A stretch of 10,417 nt of DNA from the NCBI GenBank assembly GCA_024196135.1, contig JAMQCK010001249.1, forward strand, positions 1 through 10,417, written 5' to 3'. The DNA is from Pleurotus ostreatus/Saccharomyces cerevisiae fusant. Lineage: Eukaryota > Opisthokonta. The stretch's first letter is position 1. Every line of letters begins with the position of its first letter. The translations under genes and the position numbers were made by a program. Under the pieces are notes generated by a model. It searched no databases and had not been told where the DNA came from. It saw nothing but the letters and a program-made list of their open reading frames with translations. Shown piece by piece: positions 1 through 6,758 of this stretch.

Positions 1-200
1 GTCATGCGCGGTCTCGTGCAGTCGAGTTTCGCCATACCTGGAGACCGCACTGTCAGCGATGAATGGGGTGGATCAACTAGCGGATTGACTGACCTCTGAT
101 TGAAAGCCTGCTTGCAGAGGTATGTCCATGTTAGTAATCGGCATAATGCGAAGTAAACGAACGAAAAGGGACAAGATGTCAACGCACCGTTCGCGGCAGA

Positions 201-485
201 ATGCCTCCCACCAGCAGCTTCGACCCCGGGGCAGACGCCTTCGCAAGCGTTCCGCTACCTTCTGTGTCCACCAACGCGCCCCGCTCTTGTTCACACGGAA
301 GACCTGGTGATGTGCGCGCCTACAAATTCGAAGAAACTAGAGTGGTGGGAGGGAGCGCGAAAGCCACTGAAAGCGCGAAGAACCTCTGGGCGTGCGAGTT
401 CTGCACCGAATTTACCCGCGAAAAAAGGTCGAGCATAACAGGATTTTCGGCGATACGAGTCCACAGAGAGTTCCGCCAGACGTAG
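201..485 (+). CDS. weak small ORF, hypothetical protein with a lone CxxC
   Basis: A 94-residue ATG-to-stop frame with purine at -3 (AGA before the ATG). The first half is rich in Pro, Ser and Ala, and the middle contains W-A-C-E-F-C, a single CxxC preceded by Trp. That resembles one half of a zinc ribbon of the kind seen next to Sec23/Sec24 or vWA domains, but no second Cys pair follows, so no fold can be assigned. I see no TATA box and no convincing splice sites around it. The third-position composition is only mildly GC-rich, unlike the strong bias of the F-box and MYND genes. It may be an exon of a gene I cannot reconstruct, a decayed fragment, or chance. Confidence 0.2.
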   Translation: MPPTSSFDPGADAFASVPLPSVSTNAPRSCSHGRPGDVRAYKFEETRVVGGSAKATESAKNLWACEFCTEFTREKRSSITGFSAIRVHREFRQT

Positions 486-751
486 CGCGCGCGAGCGACC
501 ATAAAGCGGCGACTCGAGGAGGCCGGGGCTCTGGTCGGCGTCATTGCGCTGACAAGAGGGCGATTCTGGGTGCCTGCGTCTCTATCTCGGCGTTATCTGC
601 CCCGCATCGCGTGGCGGCATCGAAACCGCGTCATCGATCCGCCCGCCGATTTGTCGTATCCCCAGATGGTCATAGCGACCCGCACGCAGCCCCGAGCGCA
701 TCCCGACCCGGGCGTCCAATCCCGTGCCGCGCGGGAGCCTCTCCATCCGCG

Positions 752-759
752 TATAAAAG
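752..759 (+). promoter_or_regulatory. TATA box of the small Cys-rich protein gene
   Basis: TATAAAAG lies about 30 bases before a pyrimidine-rich stretch (about 783-800, with TCCCTTCCTCCCC) that is a plausible transcription start. The ATG of the Cys-rich ORF follows 142 bases downstream of this element. A canonical TATA box with this spacing usually marks a strongly or inducibly expressed fungal gene; that last point is general knowledge, not something visible here. Confidence 0.7.
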
Positions 760-812
760 CACGGAGGCGGACCTGCGAGACCCATCCCTTCCTCCCCAGC
801 ACCTCACTCGAG

Positions 813-861
813 GTGCGCGACGCGTTTTCCCCTCCCGAGGCGTCTCTGACATTCGTTGCAG
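813..861 (+). other. likely 5'UTR intron (49 nt)
   Basis: The donor is GTGCGC after CTCGAG, the branch point CTGAC is at 846-850, and the acceptor is TTGCAG. The branch adenine sits 12 nt from the 3' end. Length and signals match basidiomycete introns. It lies entirely before the ATG at 901 and removes no coding sequence. Confidence 0.55.
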
Positions 862-900
862 CTTACTTCGATCTTCGACTCACCAACCACCTCATTCAAC

Positions 901-1053
901 ATGTGCTGCACCGCTCAGACCCAGACCTCGTCCACCCCCGTCAATGTCAAGGTCGCCACGACCAGCGACGCGACGCACAACCACGCCAGCGTCCCCCAGT
1001 GCTGCCACTGCGGCTGGCGCGGCGCCCACGCCGCGGACTGCCCGTTCAAGTAG
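901..1053 (+). CDS. 50-residue Cys-rich, zinc-knuckle-like microprotein
   Basis: The short ORF starts at an ATG (context TTCAAC before it) behind a TATA box and a likely 5'UTR intron. The protein starts M-C-C-T, has a Thr/Ser/Val-rich linker with an H-N-H pair, and ends in a compact Cys/His block, CCHCGWRGAHAADCPFK (residues 34-50). That block can be read as C-x2-C-x5-H-x3-C, the same total length as a CCHC zinc knuckle (C-x2-C-x4-H-x4-C) but with His moved by one. The GC-rich third positions support coding. Zinc or other metal binding is inferred. It could be a metallothionein-like scavenger, a nucleic-acid-binding peptide or an unassigned small family conserved in basidiomycetes. No signal peptide or membrane segment is visible. 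I do not recognise a named family. An upstream TTG would extend the frame to 856, but it falls inside the likely intron. Confidence 0.72.
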   Translation: MCCTAQTQTSSTPVNVKVATTSDATHNHASVPQCCHCGWRGAHAADCPFK

Positions 1054-1067
1054 ACGGCGCGCCCTCG

Positions 1068-1134
1068 GTATGCGCGTGAGAGGTGTGTTCCCCTCTCACT
1101 TTCCTCCTTCCCTCCTCGCTCACGCACCCTCCAG
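1068..1134 (+). other. likely 3'UTR intron (67 nt)
   Basis: The donor is GTATGC, the branch point CTCAC is at 1119-1123, a pyrimidine tract precedes the end, and the acceptor is CTCCAG, with the branch adenine 12 nt from the end. An alternative donor GTGAGA at 1076 would give a 59-nt intron. Both donors lie after the stop codon of the Cys-rich ORF and within 25 nt of it, which would normally be too close to trigger nonsense-mediated decay. A weaker donor, GTAGAC at 1050, lies inside the last codon and would change the C-terminus. Confidence 0.5.
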
Positions 1135-1223
1135 TAGACCCTCCGCGCCGTGAATAACCATCTGCACCCTCCGCCTTCTCCGATCATACGTCCCGTCCAT
1201 CACGATCCCCCCTCATCATCAGC

Positions 1224-1394
1224 ATGTACCACCACCACCATCATCACGATCACCCATATCTATTTGCTTGCATCCACCAATCGCTCGCACCTGCTTCATC
1301 GCTCGACCCTGCTTTCTTGCTCTACCGTCCCGAGCCCCAGGCCGATCGGCCCCGCGCCTCCCGCCGCCGTATACCCGCGCAGAAGAAGGAGTAG
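1224..1394 (+). CDS. short ORF with natural hexahistidine start
   Basis: A 56-residue ATG-to-TAG frame beginning M-Y, then six consecutive His, then D-H-P-Y. The remainder is moderately hydrophobic (an F-A-C-I-H and F-L-L-Y segment) and ends in an Arg/Lys-rich tail (R-A-S-R-R-R to Q-K-K-E). Third positions become strongly GC-rich in the second half, as expected for coding here. It lies in the presumed 3' region of the Cys-rich gene, about 170 bases after that stop. It may be a second cistron, or an exon joined to the first ORF: a splice from 1050 to an acceptor at 1222 keeps the frame. A His cluster could bind Zn, Ni or Cu, but CAC/CAT runs also arise as simple repeats, so function is unproven. 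Confidence 0.35.
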   Translation: MYHHHHHHDHPYLFACIHQSLAPASSLDPAFLLYRPEPQADRPRASRRRIPAQKKE

Positions 1395-1763
1395 ACGAAC
1401 AAGATGGAGAAGCAGCGGAAGCTTCGGGCGGGCTGTCTGGGGCGCGTCGCCTATCCCTCGCCGCTGTGTCCCGCCTCCACCGGTGTACCCTCACGAGCTC
1501 GACGTCCGTGGACATGTTCCCAACGCCGTTTCTCACTAGGTCAACGCCGCGCCTGACGAGGTAGTCCACCCGCAACGCGCCCGCCGCCCGCACCGCCGCC
1601 AATGCTCTGTACTTGTACATGATCCAGCTGTATCTATTGTGTATTTCTATCGCGTACGTGACTCGAAGTGCAACTTATTCGTTTTCGAACTCTCGTCCGT
1701 CTGCTCCACCCTTCTGAAGGTTCCTCAACGGCGATCCCTTCAAGTTGCATACCCTTCGTCCGG
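1395..1763 (+). other. probable 3' end of small gene, no ORF supported
   Basis: No coding frame is convincing here. Around 1605-1660 the sequence shifts from GC-rich to a T-rich run with TGTACTTGTACATG and CTGTATCTATTGTG, resembling a fungal 3'UTR end on the plus strand, although there is no AATAAA. From about 1680 it turns pyrimidine-rich again (CTCTCGTCCGTCTGCTCC), which could be the 5' leader of something starting at the ATG at 1764. Confidence 0.3.
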
Positions 1764-2258
1764 CATGCTCTCTTCGACATTCACCGTCCTCGACTTGTAA
1801 GAGTCCACTCAGCGCATGGTGCTGCTAGATCAAGCCCGCGGACCCCGTGGACTTCTTCCGCAGGTAGGTCGACTTTGACCTCGACAACGGTCGACCAAGC
1901 CCAACTTTATGCATGACGAGCGTCTCCCGCCCTCCTCCTTGAGATGCCATCCCATGGCTATGCTCTAACCTGCCTCCTCCGATTCGAACATTCACCCTTG
2001 CCTCCGGCACCTTCATCCTCCGAGTACCGGTACTTCTTCCTCGCGCTGCTGATGATCTACCCCAGAGCTCACGGTGCGTCTTCTTCATGCTTCCCATCGA
2101 TCTCTACTAAGCAATGACCCCTCAAAGCAGGTCGGAGGGTCTTGGGATCGACATGCATACGAACTTGCGCGATGTCAGGCGAGTGTGCGCGATTGCGGGG
2201 CATGCATGCGCATTCGGTTGCAGATGGACACACACTGAGAAGAGGTCTCTCCGAATAG
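1764..2258 (+). other. candidate spliced ORF, not resolved
   Basis: The ATG at 1764 gives M-L-S-S-T-F-T-V-L-D-L before a good donor (GTAAGA at 1797), but no acceptor gives both a normal intron length and a convincing frame. Further on, an open frame at about 1921-2073 encodes a hydrophobic segment (Y-R-Y-F-F-L-A-L-L-M-I-Y). It ends at a consensus donor, GTGCGT at 2074. A matching 57-nt intron runs to 2130, with TACTAAG at 2104-2110 and acceptor AAGCAG. After splicing, the frame runs to a TAG at 2256-2258. Individual signals are good, but the full model needs a non-standard GAG acceptor near 1920. I recognise no family. It may be a small gene, a decayed gene or non-coding RNA exons. Confidence 0.18.
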
Positions 2259-2704
2259 GAAGGCATACGAGTGCTCGCGAAGGAGCGCGATGTCCTGAAG
2301 GCACGCGATGGACCCACTCAGTCGAATGCTGCCTTACCGAGGGCCGTCGAGTGTCTGCTTCTCGAGAGTACGCGATGCCCATCGCTTGCATGTCCGACGA
2401 TCATCCCTTGCACACGTCGGTCTACGCACCCCGCGAGCGCGTCCAAGGTGAAGCGGCCACAGTTATGCAGGATTGTTTGGATGATCGCTTCGTATGCTGA
2501 CGATCCCAGGCGGCCACAGCAAGACGCGTCCTGGTCTCGTGAGCGTTGAACGCATGCGCTCAAAAGAGGTCGCTACACCCTCAGGACTCGCGCAGATCGC
2601 ATGGTCGACGTGCATCTGAAGCGGGGTAGCCGTCCTCAACCCCACAAGCCTCACGCGCGCCGTGCGACAGTATAGGGTATACGCGTCGTCGGTGGGAAGC
2701 TGGT
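2259..2704. other. stretch without a supported gene
   Basis: Only short frames in several registers are seen. The sequence has many GCGATG/GCGCGATG words and a repeated GCGGCCACA (near 2453 and 2510), giving a loosely repetitive look, but no tandem array, terminal inverted repeat or transposase-like frame. Confidence 0.3.
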
Positions 2705-3339
2705 ATGCGCATTGGTGAGCAGAGACACAACAGGGCTGCTTCGTCTGAGTTTACGTTTGCTCACCAAAGATAGTCGGCATGGCGTTGTTCGATATTCCGC
2801 TACACAGGTCGTATATCCGGTGGTACTCATCGCACCCCCCGCAGATGCACCTGTCGTCTGCCATCAAGAGAAGCTATCTAACCACCTCGTTTGTCGACAG
2901 GCGTGAGTGCGTTCCGGTCTTTCAACTTCGACTACATCCAGTTCTCAGCCTCACTCCTATTTTTCAGCTCACTTTATTCCGGAACACGCCGTTCGACCTT
3001 CCAACACCTTCCGCCGCTCGTTATTCTGTCAACATCCTCCCCGGTATGTGCGATCTCCTCCCTCTGATTCATGCGGCTCATGCGGCGCATCGCAGGAAAT
3101 ATAGTACCCGGTACGCTCCGCCGTCGAGGGCGCGAACTGGGGTACCGGTCCTGATCGAACCTTTGAGGCCCCGCGGGTCGGCCCTTCGTGTTCGCGATAT
3201 CTATCCTCAGTTTCGTCAGGAAGATACGGAGGTCTACGTTCCCGGGATCTCCTCATCATCGGCAGCTCATCGCGCCCGACGCATTGCATGCATGCACAGA
3301 CCCGGGGTCCGGACGCCGACGACGCAACACGCGGGCTAG
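2705..3339 (+). CDS. candidate four-exon gene, basic hypothetical protein
   Basis: Three consecutive introns with good signals join into one frame. Intron 2715-2773 has donor GTGAGC, branch CTCAC and acceptor GATAG. Intron 2903-2967 has donor GTGAGT, branch CTCAC and acceptor TTTTTCAG. Intron 3044-3095 has donor GTATGT and acceptor CGCAG. With an ATG at 2705, the exons 2705-2714, 2774-2902, 2968-3043 and 3096-3339 give 152 residues ending at TAG. The product is Arg/Ser/Pro-rich and strongly basic, with no membrane segment and no domain I recognise. A start at the ATG at 2779 inside exon 2 is also possible. The two central introns are the best-supported part; the tiny first exon is weak, and the last exon may contain a further intron. 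The model could also be a long RNA with chance coding. Confidence 0.3.
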
Positions 3340-4273
3340 TGCCCACCGCGATGCACGCGCCCCGGTGTGACTGCGGCACGTGCCGTGACGGTTCGTGTCA
3401 ACTTCACGCGATTCGAGCCTCCGCCCCCGACGTGACGACGTGTCCTCGCAGCAGGCTCTGTTGGAGACGGAGGCACGTTTCGAGGCAAAGACTGCTTCTA
3501 CTGACACATAGTTGCCGGTCTGGAACTTCATGTAGGTGCGACCTTGACACCGTTGCGGGGACGACGCGAGGGGTTTTACGGGGAAGGGTGCTTTCCACTG
3601 GGGAAATTATTGACAATCCCTTCCAGAAAGCCTGGGTCGCTCGACGCGGGGATGAAGAGGTTGTGAAGGGTCCTGTGGAACGCTCGTACGATGTCCCTTC
3701 TTACTCCTCGACTAACGAGTGGTCTAGGTCTTCATCTTCTGCGACTTCCCGCTTCCGAAGGTGCAACTCAGCGCGTCCAGACGCCCTTCTCTTATCAGAC
3801 AATTTGAGCGAGGCGGAGTTAGCAGAAAAGGAGGGATCTTGAAGGTAAGAGAGCGCCTGGTCGAGGCGTACCACGTTGACGCTACTCCTTGGCATAGTGC
3901 GACGGACAGCAATCAGCAGACGGCGTCTAGGACTCCGAACCGCCAGAGCTCGATTGGATGCCCGTTATCTTTAGAGATAGCAACTTATCGAACGCTCTTT
4001 CCGGCACCGACGCCCTCGCGCCGTCGCCTGCTTCTGAAGATTTACCTGCCACTGTGCACGTCTTCTCGAGAATCCCGAATTTCGTGGACCTGGAGCTAGT
4101 CTTCGACGCCTGTCTTCGCGTCCCTGCCACGAACGTCTTCGCGTTCCTGCTTCGGACGCCTTCGCGCCCTTGGGCCTGAAGCATGCTGTCGGACGCCGCT
4201 CGCGTCTGCCGCGGGTCCCTGCGGCTGTCGCCAGAAGCGGCCTGTCTAATCCCCCCCTGCGGATCCTGTGGGC
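3340..4273. other. stretch with fragmentary coding signals only
   Basis: Several short frames look coding but do not connect. At about 3439-3510 a plus frame reads as an Ala/Glu-rich helix-like segment (S-Q-Q-A-L-L-E-T-E-A-R-F-E-A) ending at TAG. At 3568-3842 a frame contains a possible 42-nt intron (3686-3727, with CTAAC at 3712-3716). A donor GTAAGA at 3844 pairs with a CATAG ending at about 3897. At 3958-4179 an ATG frame of 73 residues reads like a leucine-rich segment. At 4100-4165 there is an imperfect repeat of CTTCGCGTYCCTGC. This could be one intron-rich gene I cannot assemble, or the decayed remains of one. Confidence 0.25.
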
Positions 4274-4625
4274 ATGATATCTTTGTTTGGATCTGCCATC
4301 GTTTTGGACCGTTATCGCGAGAATCAGGCCCGTTTGCGTGGCCTGCTTGAGAAGTGAGTTCAGCTATGTCCTCAGACGACGGTCGTGGTCTTCGCGGAAT
4401 CAGTATCCTTACCCGGTCAGCAGCTCTAGCAGCGCTGATAGCACAAGCGACACAACTGACTCGGAAGGCCCGCTCGTCGTGAATGATAGGTCTCCTTCTG
4501 TACGGACTTTGCTCTTGTACAACCTGCGATACAGTCATATTTCCAAGGCTCTCGGGGGTAGTGATCATGGGTATATTCATTCAGCTCCGGATTCTGAGTG
4601 GACCGAGACACTGCATAAAGGTTGA
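4274..4625 (+). CDS. two-exon small hypothetical protein (94 aa)
   Basis: Exon 1 (4274-4353) starts at an ATG with purine at -3 and encodes a helix-like segment (M-I-S-L-F-G-S-A-I-V-L-D-R-Y-R-E-N-Q) ending L-R-G-L-L-E. The intron 4354-4420 has donor GTGAGT, branch CTTAC about 10 nt before the end, and acceptor GGTCAG; a tandem CAG (NAGNAG) allows loss of one Ser. Exon 2 (4421-4625) continues in frame through a Ser/Asp/Thr-rich stretch (S-S-S-A-D-S-T-S-D-T-T-D-S-E) to a TGA. The acidic Ser/Thr run suggests a disordered, possibly phosphorylated linker. An in-frame TAA at 4245-4247 closes the frame upstream, so either this is the true start or an earlier exon splices in. An alternative acceptor at 4403 opens a different frame. 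No domain is recognised. It lies 200 bases before the F-box start. Confidence 0.4.
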
Positions 4626-4702
4626 AGTATGCGCATCAGATACCCTACAGTGACGGCGGTGGTCTCATTGCGTGACGAAACATCGCCGCGAAAAGGAGCG
4701 TG

Positions 4703-4765
4703 ATGTCACGGTTCGTCGGCCTCGTGGCAGCGGTGATGGCCGAGATGCATGCTAACCGCCATTGA
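4703..4765 (+). promoter_or_regulatory. possible upstream ORF before the F-box gene
   Basis: A 20-codon ATG frame, with two further in-frame ATGs (4736 and 4745), ends in TGA 58 bases before the F-box start at 4824 and overlaps the out-of-frame ATG at 4749. If transcription begins upstream of 4703, ribosomes would meet this frame first, which would favour reinitiation at 4824 and lower F-box translation. The start of the transcript is not visible, so this is conditional. Confidence 0.25.
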
Positions 4766-4823
4766 GCAACGGCCTTTGTTCCCAATCCGTTCCCTTACGC
4801 TACCACCATCTCCAACGCCCTCA

Positions 4824-6758
4824 ATGGCCCACCGCTGCCTCGGAATACCCGAAGTTCTCTTGATCGTCGCGCGAGAGCTGCGCGAGGAATCTCTAGCGTC
4901 CGTCCTCAATCTCGCGCTCACCCACTCTTCGATGTGCGGGCCATGTCTGGAAGTGCTTTGGGAGAAGCAGACGACGCTGGTACCGGTCCTCAAGCTCTTC
5001 CCTGAGTGCGAGATCCGTGATTGTCCGGGTATGTCCAACGCGCAGGACCTGGTGAGTGCACTTGTTTGCTGGGCACAGCGAATGCTGAAGGCCCGAGCGA
5101 AGATCCTGACGGGCCCTCCATCTCGTGACTCCTGGCTCGAAGCGCAGAAGTACGCGCGTCGTGTGAGACTGTTGGAACTTGTCAAGTCAGACGGCGGGAT
5201 ATACTCGAGGTATCGAAACTGCTACTTCAGCGTTGAAGAAGAATCGGAAGAGGAAGAGGAGGAGGACGAAGACGAGAACGATGACCCTGAGGGCGATGAC
5301 GATCAGGACGACGTAGAAGACGACGATGACGACGGCCTTTCGGAAAATGAGGGAGATGTACTGGGCAACATCGCCGGTCCCGATCCTTTAGGCGAAGCAG
5401 AAGGGGTCAACGATGGCCTTTCCGACGAAAGCGGAAGCGCCGGCGCGGAGGTCTACGACGTCGTACAGAAGGCAGTGGGACTCGATCGCGAAAACATGAG
5501 GCAACTCTTGCGATGCGCAGGAGGCGAACCTCTGTTCCCTCGCCTGCGTACCTTGGACTGTACGGAGTTCTGTTCGCCCGCCTTTCTCCTGGATCTCCCC
5601 AGTCTCTTCGTGCCCAGTCTTCGAGAAGTCCTTCTAGCATTGCGTCTGTTTGAGGAAGAAGAAAGTTTCGCGCTATTCGAGCATCTTCCTACCGCCTGCC
5701 CCGACCTCAAAAGGCTCTCTATCTACACCGACTGTTCATGCGACGTAGAGCATTCCAATGCGTTGCGTGACATGATCCTCCGGTTCAACTCGTTGACTAC
5801 CCTCGGCCTTCCCGATACACGCGTCCCAGCTTTGGCCCATCTCAGTCAATGTGATGCGTTGGAGTTGCTTGAGCTTACCCTGCGAGAAAACTTCTCGCGG
5901 GATGATGATGTCGAGCCCTTCGTCTTCACAGCGCCCGTCAAACACTTCCGCATCAATGCGCACGATCACGTTCTCGTCGAGAAACTCCTATGGCAAATTT
6001 CCGAGGCGCCTCTCAAAGCGAACTCACTCCACATCCTTTGCGAAGAATTGGCCCCGACATGCAGACGTGATGTCCGAGAGAGCACACTAGAACTTCTTGC
6101 GACGGGTTTGGAGCCGGGCGTGGTCCGGCAGCTGCTTTACTACCAATGTGACGACATCGATCCCACCTGGGGCGCGCTACCCGCTTCCTGCCTGTTACAG
6201 TTCACCGTCTACCCGCATCTGACACACCTCGGTCTCGACTGCTGGATCGACGCTACGGATGCGGACCTCGAAGCGGTGGCCGGGGCACTCCCGCTTCTCG
6301 AGCACTTCGTCCTCGATGTCACAGCGGAGGGGCGCGATGGCCTCATGCAGGATGTGCGAACGACACTCGCGGGGCTCCTTCCCTTCTCGCACCACTGCCG
6401 CGACCTTCGGGTTCTGTGTCTACGTCTTGACGCGACCAGTATCCCAGCTATCCCAGATACGTCTGAGGCAAGCGCTTCGGTCGCGCACCATGTGCGCATG
6501 CACTTCGCCGACTCCTCTGTCGCTGACCCTGCCGCGGTCGCGGGCTTCCTTGCGCGCGCCTTTCCGGCCGGATGCAGCATCGCACGATACCCTCCCCGCG
6601 ATGGCATGTACGTCCCGTATCATGAACCACTGCTTCCTTCATCGGGAGACACGTTCGATAATGATGCTCAGTGGAATATCAGGAAGCGCGGGTCGTGGCC
6701 TATCGGATTGTGGCGAAAGGTGTACAACGAGCTGCGCCGGTTGCAGGGGTTACCTTAG
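4824..6758 (+). CDS. F-box/LRR-like protein with acidic insertion
   Basis: A 644-residue intron-free frame. The N-terminus (about residues 5-50) has the layout of the F-box of expanded agaricomycete families: C-L-G-I-P-E-V-L-L-I-V at the start, S-L-A-S-V-L-N-L-A-L in the middle and L-E-V-L-W-E-K at the end. F-box proteins bind Skp1 and present substrates to SCF ubiquitin ligases; that role is inferred from family. A Y-A-R-R-V-R-L-L segment follows (about 112-119). Residues 138-178 are almost entirely Glu/Asp. From about 233 to 560 come repeated L-x2-L-x-L patterns (F-P-R-L-R-T-L, L-K-R-L-S-I, L-E-L-L-E-L-T-L, L-T-H-L-G-L), fitting a degenerate leucine-rich substrate platform. I prefer the ATG at 4824 because the F-box starts just after it; the in-frame ATG at 4749 adds 25 residues in a poor context. 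Family length is usually about 450-600 residues, so the acidic insertion accounts for much of the excess. Confidence 0.82.
   Translation: MAHRCLGIPEVLLIVARELREESLASVLNLALTHSSMCGPCLEVLWEKQTTLVPVLKLFPECEIRDCPGMSNAQDLVSALVCWAQRMLKARAKILTGPPSRDSWLEAQKYARRVRLLELVKSDGGIYSRYRNCYFSVEEESEEEEEEDEDENDDPEGDDDQDDVEDDDDDGLSENEGDVLGNIAGPDPLGEAEGVNDGLSDESGSAGAEVYDVVQKAVGLDRENMRQLLRCAGGEPLFPRLRTLDCTEFCSPAFLLDLPSLFVPSLREVLLALRLFEEEESFALFEHLPTACPDLKRLSIYTDCSCDVEHSNALRDMILRFNSLTTLGLPDTRVPALAHLSQCDALELLELTLRENFSRDDDVEPFVFTAPVKHFRINAHDHVLVEKLLWQISEAPLKANSLHILCEELAPTCRRDVRESTLELLATGLEPGVVRQLLYYQCDDIDPTWGALPASCLLQFTVYPHLTHLGLDCWIDATDADLEAVAGALPLLEHFVLDVTAEGRDGLMQDVRTTLAGLLPFSHHCRDLRVLCLRLDATSIPAIPDTSEASASVAHHVRMHFADSSVADPAAVAGFLARAFPAGCSIARYPPRDGMYVPYHEPLLPSSGDTFDNDAQWNIRKRGSWPIGLWRKVYNELRRLQGLP
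5235..5357 (+). repeat. acidic low-complexity tract (GAA/GAG/GAC/GAT)
   Basis: About 41 codons of the F-box gene (residues 138-178) are nearly all Glu or Asp, starting with Glu-rich GAA/GAG codons and moving to Asp-rich GAC/GAT codons, broken by a few Ser, Asn, Pro, Gly, Gln and Val. It lies between the F-box region and the LRR region. Mixed codons show it is not a recent pure triplet expansion. It is probably disordered, and the strong negative charge could bind basic partners such as histones. Confidence 0.9.

Noticed and set aside
8..48. Perfect 8-bp inverted repeat (GCGGTCTC / GAGACCGC) with a 25-nt loop
   Set aside because: It is too short to be significant in a GC-rich window, with no tRNA or terminator context.
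392..1153. Long plus-strand frame (253 codons) across the promoter and the Cys-rich gene
   Set aside because: It has no ATG start, runs through the TATA box and probable 5'UTR intron, and is Arg/Pro/Ser-rich as expected from an out-of-frame reading of GC-rich DNA.
1219..1620. 133-codon minus-strand frame antisense to the His-rich ORF
   Set aside because: Its last third is Gly/Arg/Asp runs antisense to the CAC/CAT run, and the 3'-end-like sequence near 1610-1660 fits plus-strand transcription. I cannot fully exclude it.
2200..3295. Two copies of the palindrome GCATGCATGC (2200-2209 and 3286-3295)
   Set aside because: A self-complementary 10-mer found twice, 1 kb apart, has no clear context and no terminal inverted repeats or target-site duplications around it.
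1660..4270. Transposable element or retroelement remnant in the gene-poor stretch
   Set aside because: I saw no reverse transcriptase, integrase, transposase or gag-type motifs, no LTRs and no terminal repeats by eye.
3927..4580. 217-codon minus-strand frame
   Set aside because: It overlaps the two-exon plus-strand gene and the plus-strand leucine-rich frame, is rich in Arg/Ser/Ala/Gln without pattern, and has no recognisable domain.
5029..5078. Possible 50-nt intron in the F-box gene (GTATGT to CACAG)
   Set aside because: Removal would shift the frame, and the unspliced frame continues into the family-like Y-A-R-R-V-R segment and on for 560 more codons.
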